Origin: Neorhizobium galegae bv. officinalis
Lineage (GTDB): Bacteria; Pseudomonadota; Alphaproteobacteria; Rhizobiales; Rhizobiaceae
NCBI GenBank assembly: GCA_000985875.1
Contig: CCRI01000016.1
Coordinates: 62,001 to 126,000 of the forward strand
Reading direction: 5' to 3'
Length of the DNA: 64,000 nucleotides
Shown here: positions 51,125-59,451 of the stretch, piece by piece
Numbering within the stretch: the stretch's first letter is position 1
Layout of the letters: each line of letters begins with the position of its first letter
The notes under the pieces: model-generated
Database searches by the model: none
Seen by the model: the letters and a program-made list of their open reading frames with translations, nothing else
Told to the model about the DNA's origin: nothing
Translations under genes and position numbers: made by a program

Positions 51125-51331
51125 TCAATAATGCGGCGGCCTGGTGACGGCCGGCGCTTCCAGCGAGGATTCCTCGAGCGACAGAAACCGCTCGGTCAGC
51201 CGGTCGAGCTTGGCGCGTGTCTGTTCCATCACCTTCCACTGCTCGGCGAGCTGGTCGGACAATTCCTCGATCACCTTGGTTTGGTAGGCGGCAAGCTCCT
51301 CCAGCCTGACCAATCTTTCCTCGTCACTCAC
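51125..51331 (-). CDS. slyX: SlyX family protein
   Basis: A 68-residue coiled-coil protein (ERLVRLEELAAYQTKVIEEL, then QLAEQWKVMEQTRAKLDRLT) ending with the family-typical PPHY. The function of SlyX is unknown. The GTG at 51331 is preferred because GAAGGAAA lies just upstream and the length then matches the family. It overlaps the end of the cupin gene by eight bases, so the two are co-translated. Confidence 0.85.
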   Translation of the reverse strand: MSDEERLVRLEELAAYQTKVIEELSDQLAEQWKVMEQTRAKLDRLTERFLSLEESSLEAPAVTRPPHY

Positions 51332-51881
51332 CTGTCGTTTCCTTCGCTGCTGTCTGACCGGCCTTCCAGACCCGTACCTTGTCCGGCATGCCGTCATGGT
51401 CGCCGAGCGGGCGCCGAGGCGCGTCGTCCCACCAGTCCGAACGGATCGCCTTCAGGTCGAGGTTCTTCGGATAGAACAGCCGGTTTTCGTCCTTGTTGGC
51501 CTCCCCGATGACCAAAAGGCGCACTTCCGAATCCGTGTTGTTGATGAAGGTATGAGCAATCCCCGTTCCGGCCGGGAAACCGACCGAGTCGCCTGGTCTC
51601 AGCGGATAGACCTCGCCATCCAACCAGACCTCCGGATTGCCTTCGATCACGTAGATGAATTCTTCCTCGAGTTCCTCCGCATGCGGAAAGGAGGTGCGGC
51701 GGCCGGGTGGCAGGCGATGGTGATGAATGCCGAGCCGCGCGAGGCCGAACTGCCGGGCGAGCGCGGCGCCGAAGCCCATCAGCTCGTCATCACCGCGATA
51801 GTGTTTCTCCTGGGGCTTTTCCACCTCAGTCCAGTGGCGGATATGGGAAGGGCGGTCCCCGTCACGGGTCGGATCAGTCAT
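51324..51881 (-). CDS. Cupin domain protein
   Basis: The 185-residue protein has one cupin barrel with the metal-binding pattern RTSFPHAEELEEEFIYVIEG and the second histidine in GIAHTFINN. Proteins of this layout are often annotated as mannose-6-phosphate isomerase-like or dioxygenase-like, but the substrate is not clear. GGGAG lies eight bases before the ATG. The frame continues upstream without family-like sequence. Confidence 0.83.
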   Translation of the reverse strand: MTDPTRDGDRPSHIRHWTEVEKPQEKHYRGDDELMGFGAALARQFGLARLGIHHHRLPPGRRTSFPHAEELEEEFIYVIEGNPEVWLDGEVYPLRPGDSVGFPAGTGIAHTFINNTDSEVRLLVIGEANKDENRLFYPKNLDLKAIRSDWWDDAPRRPLGDHDGMPDKVRVWKAGQTAAKETTGE

Positions 51882-51951
51882 GTCACAGGCTCCCTTTGGA
51901 GCCTGCACACTAGCCGACCGGAACCGCCCGGTCCATGTTTCAGGTCGAAGA

Positions 51952-53451
51952 TCAGGCGCGCAGGCGCGGACGCTCGACGCGGGTCTCGCGCACGGCCCTT
52001 GTCTTGAAGTGGCCGAGCAGCGCCGCCAGCCGGCCGCTGATGCCAACGAGGCTCCGGGTCGAGGCATTGGTCTCTTCCATCAGCGCGGCGTTCTGCTGGG
52101 TAATCTGGTCCATGCTGCGGATCGCGGAATTGATCTCCTCGATGCCCGAAGCCTGTTCCTGGGCCGAGCGGGCGATCGAGGAGATATGGTCGTCGATCGA
52201 CTTGACGCGATCGCCGATGCCGACCAGGGCCTGTCCCGTCTTGTTGACGAGTTCGACGCCGCGGTGGACGTCGTTCGAAGACTGGTCGATCAGTTCCTTG
52301 ATTTCCTTGGCGGCCGCGGCGGAGCGCTGCGCCAGTTCGCGAACTTCCTGCGCGACGACGGCAAAACCCTTGCCCTGTTCACCCGCGCGGGCCGCTTCGA
52401 CACCGGCATTCAGCGCGAGAAGATTGGTCTGGAATGCGATCTCGTCGATCGCCCCGATGATCTGGGTCATCTTCTGCGAGGACTGCTCGATGTCGCCCAT
52501 CGCGGCAATCGCTTCCTCGACCACCTTGCCGGAGCGGACCGTCTCCGAGGCGGATTCACGGGCAATCACCTGCACTTCGCGGGTCCGCTGCGCGGCCTGG
52601 CCGGAAATGGTGGTAATCTCCTCCAATGCCGCGGCCGTCTGTTCAAGCGCGGAAGCCTGCTGCTCGGTGCGCCTGGCCATGTTTTCGGTAGCCGACGAAA
52701 TCCCGTCCGATTCTGCGCGCACCTGTTCGACGGAGGTGCTGATCTCGCGCATGGCCGCGTCGAGCTCGGCAACGGAAGAATTGTAGTTCTGCCGCAGCTT
52801 GGCGAAATTCGGTGCCAGTTCCTGCCAGAGTTCGGATGTCAGATCGCCATCGGAAAGGCTCTTCAGCGCGCTGTCGAGCGCCGCAAGCGCTGCGTCCTGC
52901 TCGACCTTGGCCTTTTCCTGCGTGGCTTCGACCTGCTTGCGTTCGTCGGCCAGCGCCTCGAGATAGACCGAGATGGCGTAGTCCATGTCCAGAAGGGCGG
53001 CCTTGACGACGGAGGAGAGATGTTCGGAAAGCACCTTCGCCTTTTTCTCCTGAAAGAAGCCACTCATCTCCCGGCTGATCACCGCGCGGATGATGCCATC
53101 GAGGAGCAGCGCGTAACCGCCGATATACCAGCGCGGTTCGAGACCGAGCCGGGCATGGGTGCGGCCGATCGTCGAAACCGCCTCCACATATTCGGCATCG
53201 TATCTGCCGGAAGCGATGCTATCCCAATGGGTTACCTGGCGGCTCTTGGCGTGGGCGATATGAGCATCATTGGAGAAAAACTTGGCGGTCTGCGGATTGC
53301 CCTTGATCTTGCGGTAGAAGGCATCCAGCGCGCCACCGATCGTGTCCTTGATGACGGGCCGAATCTCGGCCAGAGACCGGCGCTGCTCTTGGCCAAGGCC
53401 GATAAATTCAAGGCGCTCGGCGAGATCGGCTTTGTGGTTCTGGTCTTTCAT
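51952..53451 (-). CDS. Globin-coupled chemotaxis transducer
   Basis: The 499-residue protein joins an N-terminal protoglobin-type heme sensor (about 1-180, proximal histidine likely in GRTHARLGLEPRWYIGGY) to a C-terminal methyl-accepting signalling domain. The hairpin tip is AVVAQEVRELAQRSAAAAKEI and the domain ends near MEETNASTRSL. There is no transmembrane helix, so it is a soluble oxygen or redox sensor of the HemAT type. No che genes are near. The ATG giving MKDQNHKAD is chosen; it has GGGAGG upstream. Confidence 0.9.
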   Translation of the reverse strand: MKDQNHKADLAERLEFIGLGQEQRRSLAEIRPVIKDTIGGALDAFYRKIKGNPQTAKFFSNDAHIAHAKSRQVTHWDSIASGRYDAEYVEAVSTIGRTHARLGLEPRWYIGGYALLLDGIIRAVISREMSGFFQEKKAKVLSEHLSSVVKAALLDMDYAISVYLEALADERKQVEATQEKAKVEQDAALAALDSALKSLSDGDLTSELWQELAPNFAKLRQNYNSSVAELDAAMREISTSVEQVRAESDGISSATENMARRTEQQASALEQTAAALEEITTISGQAAQRTREVQVIARESASETVRSGKVVEEAIAAMGDIEQSSQKMTQIIGAIDEIAFQTNLLALNAGVEAARAGEQGKGFAVVAQEVRELAQRSAAAAKEIKELIDQSSNDVHRGVELVNKTGQALVGIGDRVKSIDDHISSIARSAQEQASGIEEINSAIRSMDQITQQNAALMEETNASTRSLVGISGRLAALLGHFKTRAVRETRVERPRLRA

Positions 53452-53812
53452 GGGAGGTCTCCGGAGATTGAAGGGTGTCCACACGGCCATCCGGATATGA
53501 GATGCGTATGCGTGTCCCCGCATTTCTAGCACCGAAGCTTTAACGCCCTGTTATCCATGCCTCCCAATTTTTGAATAATTATAAATTAGAGTTATTGAAA
53601 ATGATGTTCCGGCGAAACGCCCATCGGGCGTTCGCGGATCGGGCCGTCGACGCTCTGTTTCAAATATGGAACTGGCGGGAGGACCAAGGCGACCAGCGGT
53701 CGGCCCACGACCTCACCAGGGGCCAGGTTGGAGGAAATCGATCCCCAAGCAAAAGCTTGCCATCCCGGCTTCGAGCCCTTAGCTCCTGTTTCACGAAACC
53801 TTAAGATTCCCG
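53452..53812. other. Gap between the chemoreceptor and recF
   Basis: The left part is AT-rich (around 53570-53600) and probably holds the chemoreceptor promoter. A short hairpin (AACGCCC / GGGCGTT, about 53616-53632) follows. No convincing gene was seen on either strand. Confidence 0.4.
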
Positions 53813-54937
53813 ATGGCGCAGAAGACCTCCCTCTCCCGGCTGAAGCTCACCGATTTCCGCAATTATGCGGAAGCGGCACTGCTGCTCGACGGGCGCCATG
53901 TGGTGCTGACCGGCGAGAATGGTGCGGGCAAGACCAATCTGCTCGAAGCCGTCTCCTTCCTGTCGCCCGGCCGCGGGCTGCGCCGGGCGGTGCTGTCCGA
54001 CGTGACGCGCGTCGGCGCCGCCGGCGGTTTCACCATCTTCGCGGATATCGACGGCATGGATGGCGAGGTCTCGATCGGCACCGGCATCGAACCCGGCGAA
54101 GGCGAGAGCGTCGCCCGCAAGCTCAGGATCAACGGCACGCCGGCCAAATCGACCGAGGAGCTTTCCGATCACTTGAGCGTCCTGTGGCTGACGCCGGCGA
54201 TGGACGGGCTGTTCACCGGTGCCTCATCGGACCGCCGCCGCTTCCTCGATCGACTCGTTCTTTCGCTCGATCCCGCCCACGGCCGGCGGGCGAGCGATTT
54301 CGAGCGCGCCATGCGCAGCCGCAATCGGCTGTTGTCGGAAGGCCGCTTCGATCCGTCCTGGCTGTCCGCGATCGAAGCGCAGATGGCAGGCCTCGGCATT
54401 GCCATGGCCGCGGCCCGGCAGGAGATGCTCGGGCTTCTCCGCACGCTTTCGGCCAATTCCGGCGAGACACCGTTCCCAACGCCGGTCCTGGCGCTCGAAG
54501 GCTTCATGGACGGTGCGATGGACCGCCCGGCAGCCGACCTCGAGGAAGACTATCTCGCGATGTTGCGCAACGGCCGCGGCCGCGATGCCGCCGCCGGTCG
54601 CACGCTCGACGGCCCGCACCGTTCCGATCTGCTGGTGCGCCATCGCGAGAAGGACATGGATGCCGCACGCTGTTCGACCGGGGAGCAGAAAGCGCTGCTG
54701 ATCGGCCTCGTCCTCGCCCATGCGCGGCTTACCGCCGACATGACGGGTTATGCGCCGATCCTGCTGCTCGACGAGATCGCCGCCCATCTCGACGAAGGCC
54801 GGCGGGCTGCCCTCTTCGACCTCGTCCACGGTCTCGGCGGCCAGTCCTTCATGACCGGCACGGATCGGTCGATGTTTTCCGCGCTGGCCGACCGGGCACA
54901 GTTCTTTACCGTCGCGCATGGCGGCATCGGCGCTTGA
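53813..54937 (+). CDS. recF: DNA replication and repair protein RecF
   Basis: RecF loads RecA at single-strand gaps with RecO and RecR. The 374-residue ABC-type ATPase has FRNYAEAALLLDGRHVVLTG, the P-loop GENGAGKT, the RecF signature LWLTPAMDGLFTGASSDRRRFLDRL, a signature motif STGEQKALLIGL and Walker B PILLLDEIAAHLD. It is 43 bases from the following ThiF-type gene. As in other rhizobia it is not beside dnaA/dnaN here. Confidence 0.95.
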   Translation: MAQKTSLSRLKLTDFRNYAEAALLLDGRHVVLTGENGAGKTNLLEAVSFLSPGRGLRRAVLSDVTRVGAAGGFTIFADIDGMDGEVSIGTGIEPGEGESVARKLRINGTPAKSTEELSDHLSVLWLTPAMDGLFTGASSDRRRFLDRLVLSLDPAHGRRASDFERAMRSRNRLLSEGRFDPSWLSAIEAQMAGLGIAMAAARQEMLGLLRTLSANSGETPFPTPVLALEGFMDGAMDRPAADLEEDYLAMLRNGRGRDAAAGRTLDGPHRSDLLVRHREKDMDAARCSTGEQKALLIGLVLAHARLTADMTGYAPILLLDEIAAHLDEGRRAALFDLVHGLGGQSFMTGTDRSMFSALADRAQFFTVAHGGIGA

Positions 54938-54980
54938 AATCCACCTTACGCGACCTGGCAGCCGGTGATATGATTTCACC

Positions 54981-55766
54981 ATGGAAAGCCTGATTCCGGA
55001 AAAATTGAGCCAAGACGAGATCGAGCGTTACCGCCGCCATATCCTGCTGCCGGAAATCGGCGGTACGGGCCAGCAGAAGATGAAGAATGCCCGTGTGCTG
55101 GTGATCGGCGCCGGCGGGCTCGGCGCGCCGATCCTCGAATATCTGGCGGCCGCCGGCATCGGTACGCTGGGGATCATCGACGACGACGTGGTTTCGCTCT
55201 CCAACCTGCAGCGGCAGGTCATCCACGATACCGGCACGATCGGCGAGATGAAGACCAGGAGCGCTCTCGAGGCGATCGCCCGGCTCAACCCGCATGTCCG
55301 GGTCGTCGATTTCGAGGAGCGTTTTTCCGCGGAATGGGCGGCCCGCAAGCTCGCCCTGTTCGACCTTCTGATCGACGGATCCGACAATTTCGATACCCGT
55401 TACGCGGCGGCCGATGCCGCGGAACTCACCCGGATACCGCTGGTCACCGGCGCGGTCGGCCGGTTCGACGGTTCTGTGACGGTGATGAAGCCCTACGAGA
55501 CAGGGCCGGACGGCGTTCTTTATCCCGGCTATCGCGACCTCTTTCCGGAAAAGCCGCCGGCCGGGCTGATCCCCTCCTGCGCCGAGACCGGCGTCGTCGG
55601 GGCTTTGACCGGTGTCATCGGCACGCTGATGGCGATGGAGGCGATCAAGCTCGTGACCGGCATCGGCGAACCGCTGGTCGGGCGGCTGATGCTCTACGAT
55701 TCTCTGTCAGCCCGTTTCGACATGATCAAATACAAGCGCCGCACGGCCAAGGCTGCCGCGGAGTGA
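54981..55766 (+). CDS. HesA/MoeB/ThiF family adenylyltransferase
   Basis: The 261-residue protein activates sulfur-carrier proteins by adenylation. It has RYRRHILLPEIGGTGQQKM, the nucleotide motif GAGGLGAPILEYLAAAGIG, DDDVVSLSNLQRQVIH, DGSDNFDTRY and the catalytic-cysteine region PSCAETGVVGAL. It lacks the second CxxC of zinc-binding MoeB, so it is the short form common in alphaproteobacteria. Whether it serves molybdopterin or thiamine synthesis cannot be told from context. Confidence 0.88.
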   Translation: MESLIPEKLSQDEIERYRRHILLPEIGGTGQQKMKNARVLVIGAGGLGAPILEYLAAAGIGTLGIIDDDVVSLSNLQRQVIHDTGTIGEMKTRSALEAIARLNPHVRVVDFEERFSAEWAARKLALFDLLIDGSDNFDTRYAAADAAELTRIPLVTGAVGRFDGSVTVMKPYETGPDGVLYPGYRDLFPEKPPAGLIPSCAETGVVGALTGVIGTLMAMEAIKLVTGIGEPLVGRLMLYDSLSARFDMIKYKRRTAKAAAE

Positions 55767-56251
55767 TCGAGGTGCCGGCGATCGAGATTGCCCGCATCGA
55801 CGAGGCTTTCGGGCGCTGGGACGAACTTCTGGCGCTCATCCTCGCCTCCTTCGCCTATATGGACGGCGTCATCGATCCGCCTTCCTCCGCCCATCGCCTG
55901 ACGCTCGCCTCGCTCGCCCGGAAGGCCGGCGACGAGATCGCGTTTGCGGCGATCGAAAACGGCACGCTCGCCGGCTGCGTCTTCTGCAAACCGGAACCCG
56001 GCTTCCTCTATATCGGCAAGCTCGCCATTGCGCCGGCAAGCCAGGGCAAGGGTATCGGCCGTCGGCTGCTGGCGGTCGCGGAAGGCGTCGCCCGGGAAAA
56101 CGGGCTGCCTGTGCTGCGGCTCGAAACCCGCATCGAACTCACCGCCAATCACGCGACGTTCGCCAGATGGGGTTTCGCGAAGACCGCGGAAAATTCCCAT
56201 CCGGGCTTTACCCGCATCACCTCGATCGAGATGCAAAAGCGGCTGACCTGA
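55763..56251 (+). CDS. GNAT family N-acetyltransferase
   Basis: The 162-residue protein has the GNAT acetyl-CoA-binding motif YIGKLAIAPASQGKGIGRRL and the later NHATFARWGFAKTAE. Substrate unknown. The GTG start overlaps the stop of the ThiF-type gene by four bases (GTGA), so the pair is translationally coupled. The frame is open upstream only as a shadow of that gene. Confidence 0.83.
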   Translation: MIEVPAIEIARIDEAFGRWDELLALILASFAYMDGVIDPPSSAHRLTLASLARKAGDEIAFAAIENGTLAGCVFCKPEPGFLYIGKLAIAPASQGKGIGRRLLAVAEGVARENGLPVLRLETRIELTANHATFARWGFAKTAENSHPGFTRITSIEMQKRLT

Positions 56252-56253
56252 GA

Positions 56254-57258
56254 TCAGTTGCGGCCGGGCAAAACCCGATTCGGCGGGCGGTGGCCATCGA
56301 AGAAGGTGCGGATGTTGATGATCACCTTGTCGCCCATGTCGATCCGGCCCTCGATCGTTGCCGAGCCCATATGGGGCAGCAGCACGACCCGGCCCTGATG
56401 GGCGAGTTTGACGAGTTTCGGGTTCACCGCCGGCTCGTTCTGGTAGACGTCGAGACCGGCGCCGGCAATCTTGTTGTCACGCAAAAGCTGGATCATCGCC
56501 GCCTCGTCGATGATGTCGCCGCGGGCGGTGTTGACGATGATCGAACCCGGCTGCATCAGCGCCAGGCGCCGCGCCGACAGCAGATGGAACGTGGCGGGTG
56601 TCGATGGACAATTGATCGAGACGATATCGACGCGGGCAAGCATCTGGTCGAGGCTGTCCCAATAGGTCGCCTCGAGTTCCTCTTCGGTCGCAGGGCTGAC
56701 GGGCTTGCGGTTGTGATAGTGGATCGACAGGCCGAAAGCCTTGGCACGGCGGGCGACGGCAGTGCCGATGCGGCCCATGCCGACGATGCCGATACGTTTG
56801 CCCCAGATCCGCCGGCCGAGCATCCAGGTCGGGCTCCAGCCGGTCCACTCGCCGGGCTTTTCCGTCAGGATGCGTGCTCCCTCCGCAAGCCGGCGGTTGA
56901 CGGCGAGGATCAGCGCCATGGTCATGTCGGCAGTGTCCTCGGTCAGCACGTTCGGCGTATTGGTGACGGTGATGCCCTTCCTGGCGGCGGCATCGACATC
57001 GATATGGTCGAAGCCGTTGGAGAAGCTGGCGATCAGCTTCAGCTGGGGACCTGCCTCCTCGATCAGCGCCTCGTCGATACGATCCGTCACCGTCGGCACC
57101 AGCACGTCGGCCGACTTCATGGCGGCCGCCAGTTCGTCGCGCGAACGGGGCGTGTCGTCGATATTGAGTTCGGCTTCGAACAGCTCGCGCATGCGGGTTT
57201 CCACCGCATCAGGCAGCTTACGGGTAATGTAGACCTTGGGTTTCTTCTTCGCCGTCAT
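56254..57258 (-). CDS. D-2-hydroxyacid dehydrogenase (glyoxylate reductase type)
   Basis: The 334-residue NAD(P)-dependent enzyme has ITVTNTPNVLTEDTADMTM, the nucleotide motif GIVGMGRIGTAVARRAKAFG, the arginine in VNTARGDIIDE, the glutamate in GLDVYQNEPAVNP and the histidine in VVLLPHMGSAT. This set is typical of glyoxylate/D-glycerate dehydrogenases. It is convergent with the GNAT gene, two bases away. An inverted repeat lies 20 bases before its start. Confidence 0.89.
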   Translation of the reverse strand: MTAKKKPKVYITRKLPDAVETRMRELFEAELNIDDTPRSRDELAAAMKSADVLVPTVTDRIDEALIEEAGPQLKLIASFSNGFDHIDVDAAARKGITVTNTPNVLTEDTADMTMALILAVNRRLAEGARILTEKPGEWTGWSPTWMLGRRIWGKRIGIVGMGRIGTAVARRAKAFGLSIHYHNRKPVSPATEEELEATYWDSLDQMLARVDIVSINCPSTPATFHLLSARRLALMQPGSIIVNTARGDIIDEAAMIQLLRDNKIAGAGLDVYQNEPAVNPKLVKLAHQGRVVLLPHMGSATIEGRIDMGDKVIINIRTFFDGHRPPNRVLPGRN

Positions 57259-57277
57259 GAAACTCTCTGCCTGACGC

Positions 57278-57321
57278 CTTGAAGCACGAAACCTGAACGT
57301 ATCCGGGGTTCGTGCTTCAAG
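57278..57321. promoter_or_regulatory. Inverted repeat upstream of the glyoxylate reductase gene
   Basis: CTTGAAGCACGAA and TTCGTGCTTCAAG are perfect 13-bp inverted copies with an 18-base centre. The element begins 20 bases before the reductase start codon. It may be an operator or a leader hairpin. Confidence 0.4.
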
Positions 57322-57510
57322 CTCTGTTCGACATATGTCGTTATCCCGAAACCGGTACCCGCTTTCGGGCGACCTGCTTTAGGAGGTCCTTAACCAAGTC
57401 GCGCGATATTCGGTTCATCCAGGGCGTTTTCTACCAGACCCGTCAGCGAAGACAAACAAAACCTCGCGATGTTCCCGAAAGCCCGAGATCGCTCAGCCGG
57501 AACCAAACAC

Positions 57511-58053
57511 ATGCGTCGCGCCATTCTCAGCTCCTTCATCGCTCTTTCCTTCGGGCTTGTCGCCTCCCTTTCCGCATCCGCCCCGAGTCACGCTCAGGGC
57601 GCCGCCAAGGGTCCGAGCGGCCTGCCGCTGCCGCGTTTCGTCAGCCTCAAGTCGAGGAAGGTCAACATCCGCATCGGCCCGAGCACGGACTATGCGGTTT
57701 CCTGGATGTATATGAAGTCAGGCACGCCGATGGAAATCATCCAGGAATACGAAAACTGGCGGCGGGTTCGCGATGCCGAGGGTACCGAGGGCTGGGTGAA
57801 CCAGGCCCTGCTCTCCGGCGACCGAACGGCAGTGGCCGCCCCGTGGATGCGCGGCAAGGGCAAGGATATCTACGTCAACATGCGCCGCGACCCGCAGGCG
57901 ACTGCCGCCATCCTCGCCAAGCTGGAGCCGGGCGTCGTGCTACAGATCAAGGAGTGCAACGGCAACTGGTGCCGCGCCGAAACCAACGGCGCAGAGGGCT
58001 GGATCGCCCAGGCCGAAATCTGGGGCGCCTATCCCGGCGAGGCCTTTAAATAA
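57511..58053 (+). CDS. Secreted protein with two bacterial SH3 domains
   Basis: The protein of 180 residues has a signal peptide (AILSSFIALSFGLVASLSAS) and two SH3-like modules: RKVNIRIGPSTDYAVSWMY with WRRVRDAEGTEGWVNQALL, then DIYVNMRRDPQATAAI with CNGNWCRAETNGAEGWI. Such domains bind peptidoglycan or metal-site partners in the periplasm. The start is uncertain: ATG 57511 gives a normal signal peptide, ATG 57469 adds 14 residues. Confidence 0.83.
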   Translation: MRRAILSSFIALSFGLVASLSASAPSHAQGAAKGPSGLPLPRFVSLKSRKVNIRIGPSTDYAVSWMYMKSGTPMEIIQEYENWRRVRDAEGTEGWVNQALLSGDRTAVAAPWMRGKGKDIYVNMRRDPQATAAILAKLEPGVVLQIKECNGNWCRAETNGAEGWIAQAEIWGAYPGEAFK

Positions 58054-58071
58054 GTTTTCCCCTGCGGGGCC

Positions 58072-59064
58072 TCAAAGGAGGCCCTGCTTCTTCGCAGCTT
58101 CAGTGAGCGACGCCATCGGGCGCGGGCCGATCTGCTGGATGCAGATGGCGGCCGCAAGGCAGCCGAGCTTGCCGCAATCCTCGAGCGAACGGTCCTGGGT
58201 ATAGCCGAACAGGAAACCGGCCGCGAAGAGGTCGCCTGCCCCGGTCGTATCGACGAGCTCCCTGATCGGATAGGCGTCGATCTTCACGCGTTCTTCTCCG
58301 CGAACGATAATCGCGCCTTCCTCGCTGAGCGTCACCGCCGCCAGCTTGCAATCTTGCGAAATCTTCTTCAGCGCCAGTTCGAAATCCTCTGTCTCATAGA
58401 GCGACAGCGCTTCCTGCTTGTTGGCGAACACGATGTCGACCGTGCCGGAACGCATCAGGTCGAGGAATTCCGCACGGTAGCGGCCGACGCAGAAGGGATC
58501 GGACAACGTCATCGACACTTCGCGACCATGCTCATGGGCAATGCGGGCCGATTCGCGGATCGCTTCCTTGGCGCGCGGCGGATCCCAGAGGTAACCTTCG
58601 AAATAGGTCACCTTGGCCTCGGCAACGACGTCCTCCTCGACATGCTCCGGGCCGAGATCGACGCAGGCGCCAAGATAGGTATTCATCGAACGCTCGCCAT
58701 CCGGCGTCACGAAGATCATCGAACGGGCGGTCGGCGGGTGGGTGCCTTCCGGCTTGGTCTGGTAGTGCACGCCCTGGGCGCGGATGTCGTGCTGGAAGAT
58801 TTGGCCGAGCTGGTCTTCCGCAACCTTGCCGAAATAGGCGGCCTTGCCGCCGAAACCGGCAATGCCGGCTGCCGTGTTGCCGGCCGAACCGCCGGATGCT
58901 TCCACCGCGGGGCCCATCTTGGAATAGAGAAGTTCGGCGCGTTCGGCATCGATCAGGTTCATCGCACCCTTGGTGATCGCATTGTCGCTCAGGAAATCGT
59001 CGTCGCAGCGGGCGAGAATATCCACGATGGCATTGCCGATGGTGAGCACGTCGAACTTGGGCAT
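58072..59064 (-). CDS. PfkB family carbohydrate kinase, adenosine kinase-like
   Basis: The 330-residue kinase has the two PfkB signatures: GGSAGNTAAGIAGFGGKAAY near residue 58 and DTTGAGDLFAAGFLFGY with the catalytic aspartate near 278. The N-terminus DVLTIGNAIVDI and GERSMNTYLGAC match the adenosine kinase branch annotated in rhizobia. Substrate is inferred. AGAGGAT lies about ten bases before the ATG. It converges with the SH3 gene. Confidence 0.87.
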   Translation of the reverse strand: MPKFDVLTIGNAIVDILARCDDDFLSDNAITKGAMNLIDAERAELLYSKMGPAVEASGGSAGNTAAGIAGFGGKAAYFGKVAEDQLGQIFQHDIRAQGVHYQTKPEGTHPPTARSMIFVTPDGERSMNTYLGACVDLGPEHVEEDVVAEAKVTYFEGYLWDPPRAKEAIRESARIAHEHGREVSMTLSDPFCVGRYRAEFLDLMRSGTVDIVFANKQEALSLYETEDFELALKKISQDCKLAAVTLSEEGAIIVRGEERVKIDAYPIRELVDTTGAGDLFAAGFLFGYTQDRSLEDCGKLGCLAAAICIQQIGPRPMASLTEAAKKQGLL

Positions 59065-59198
59065 CCGGTCTTTATCCTCTTTGGGAAGCAGTTTGTCGCG
59101 AAAACCGGTATTCGGGTTTTGAACCGATTGGAAGGGAAAATAACCGCGCCGCCCGCAATCCGGGCGTTTTGCCCCACTCTCAATAGGCCGACACCAGG

Positions 59199-59216
59199 CC
59201 GTCACTTCGCTGTCAC
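59199..59216 (+). promoter_or_regulatory. Pho box in front of an sRNA
   Basis: CCGTCAC, four bases, CTGTCAC gives the 7-4-7 geometry and 11-base period of a PhoB site, with GTCAC exact in both halves. Nine bases after it comes TTATAC (59226-59231), the correct position for a PhoB-activated -10. Confidence 0.6.
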
Positions 59217-59237
59217 GATCACAGGTTATACGTTCGG

Positions 59238-59335
59238 TGATCCGGTTGTGTTGCCGACCACGGATGAACTGGCGGCCGGCCACCGGATGTCCTGGACGAG
59301 ACCAGGAGGGAAAGCGGGGATTGCCCCGCTTTTTT
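59238..59335 (+). ncRNA. Putative PhoB-dependent sRNA
   Basis: Between the PfkB kinase gene and the AEC transporter gene lies a complete transcription unit without an ORF: Pho box, -10 box, about 98 bases, and a strong intrinsic terminator. The RNA would contain a CCTGG/CCAGG hairpin (59291-59306) just before the terminator and an AGGAGGG stretch. The size is like that of the alpha-r8 (MmgR) sRNAs, but I could not confirm that family. The 5' end is set from the -10 position and is approximate. Confidence 0.6.
59311..59335 (+). terminator. Rho-independent terminator of the 59.2 kb sRNA
   Basis: AAAGCGGGG and CCCCGCTTT form a perfect 9-bp stem with a 4-base loop, running into six T residues. 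Confidence 0.88.
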
Positions 59336-59451
59336 GTTGGGCGCCTGTCGCCGGGCGGTCCTGCCAAATAGGTTCTCTGCACCAAACGCATTTGTCGCAA
59401 GCCGCGACATGCGTTAGACGCATAAAAACGTCTCCACAGAAAGCCTGTCCC

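Noticed and set aside
53550..53560. DnaA-box-like TTATCCATG near recF, as a sign of an origin
   Set aside because: A single imperfect box with no cluster, no dnaA or dnaN nearby, and recF is not origin-linked in rhizobia.
53571..53804. 77-codon plus-strand frame before recF
   Set aside because: It begins at a TTG in the AT-rich promoter area of the divergent chemoreceptor, has no ribosome site and no protein-like pattern.
58354..59451. Long plus-strand extension before the AEC transporter
   Set aside because: It is opposite the PfkB kinase gene and crosses the sRNA terminator; the transporter begins at the TTG near 59452.
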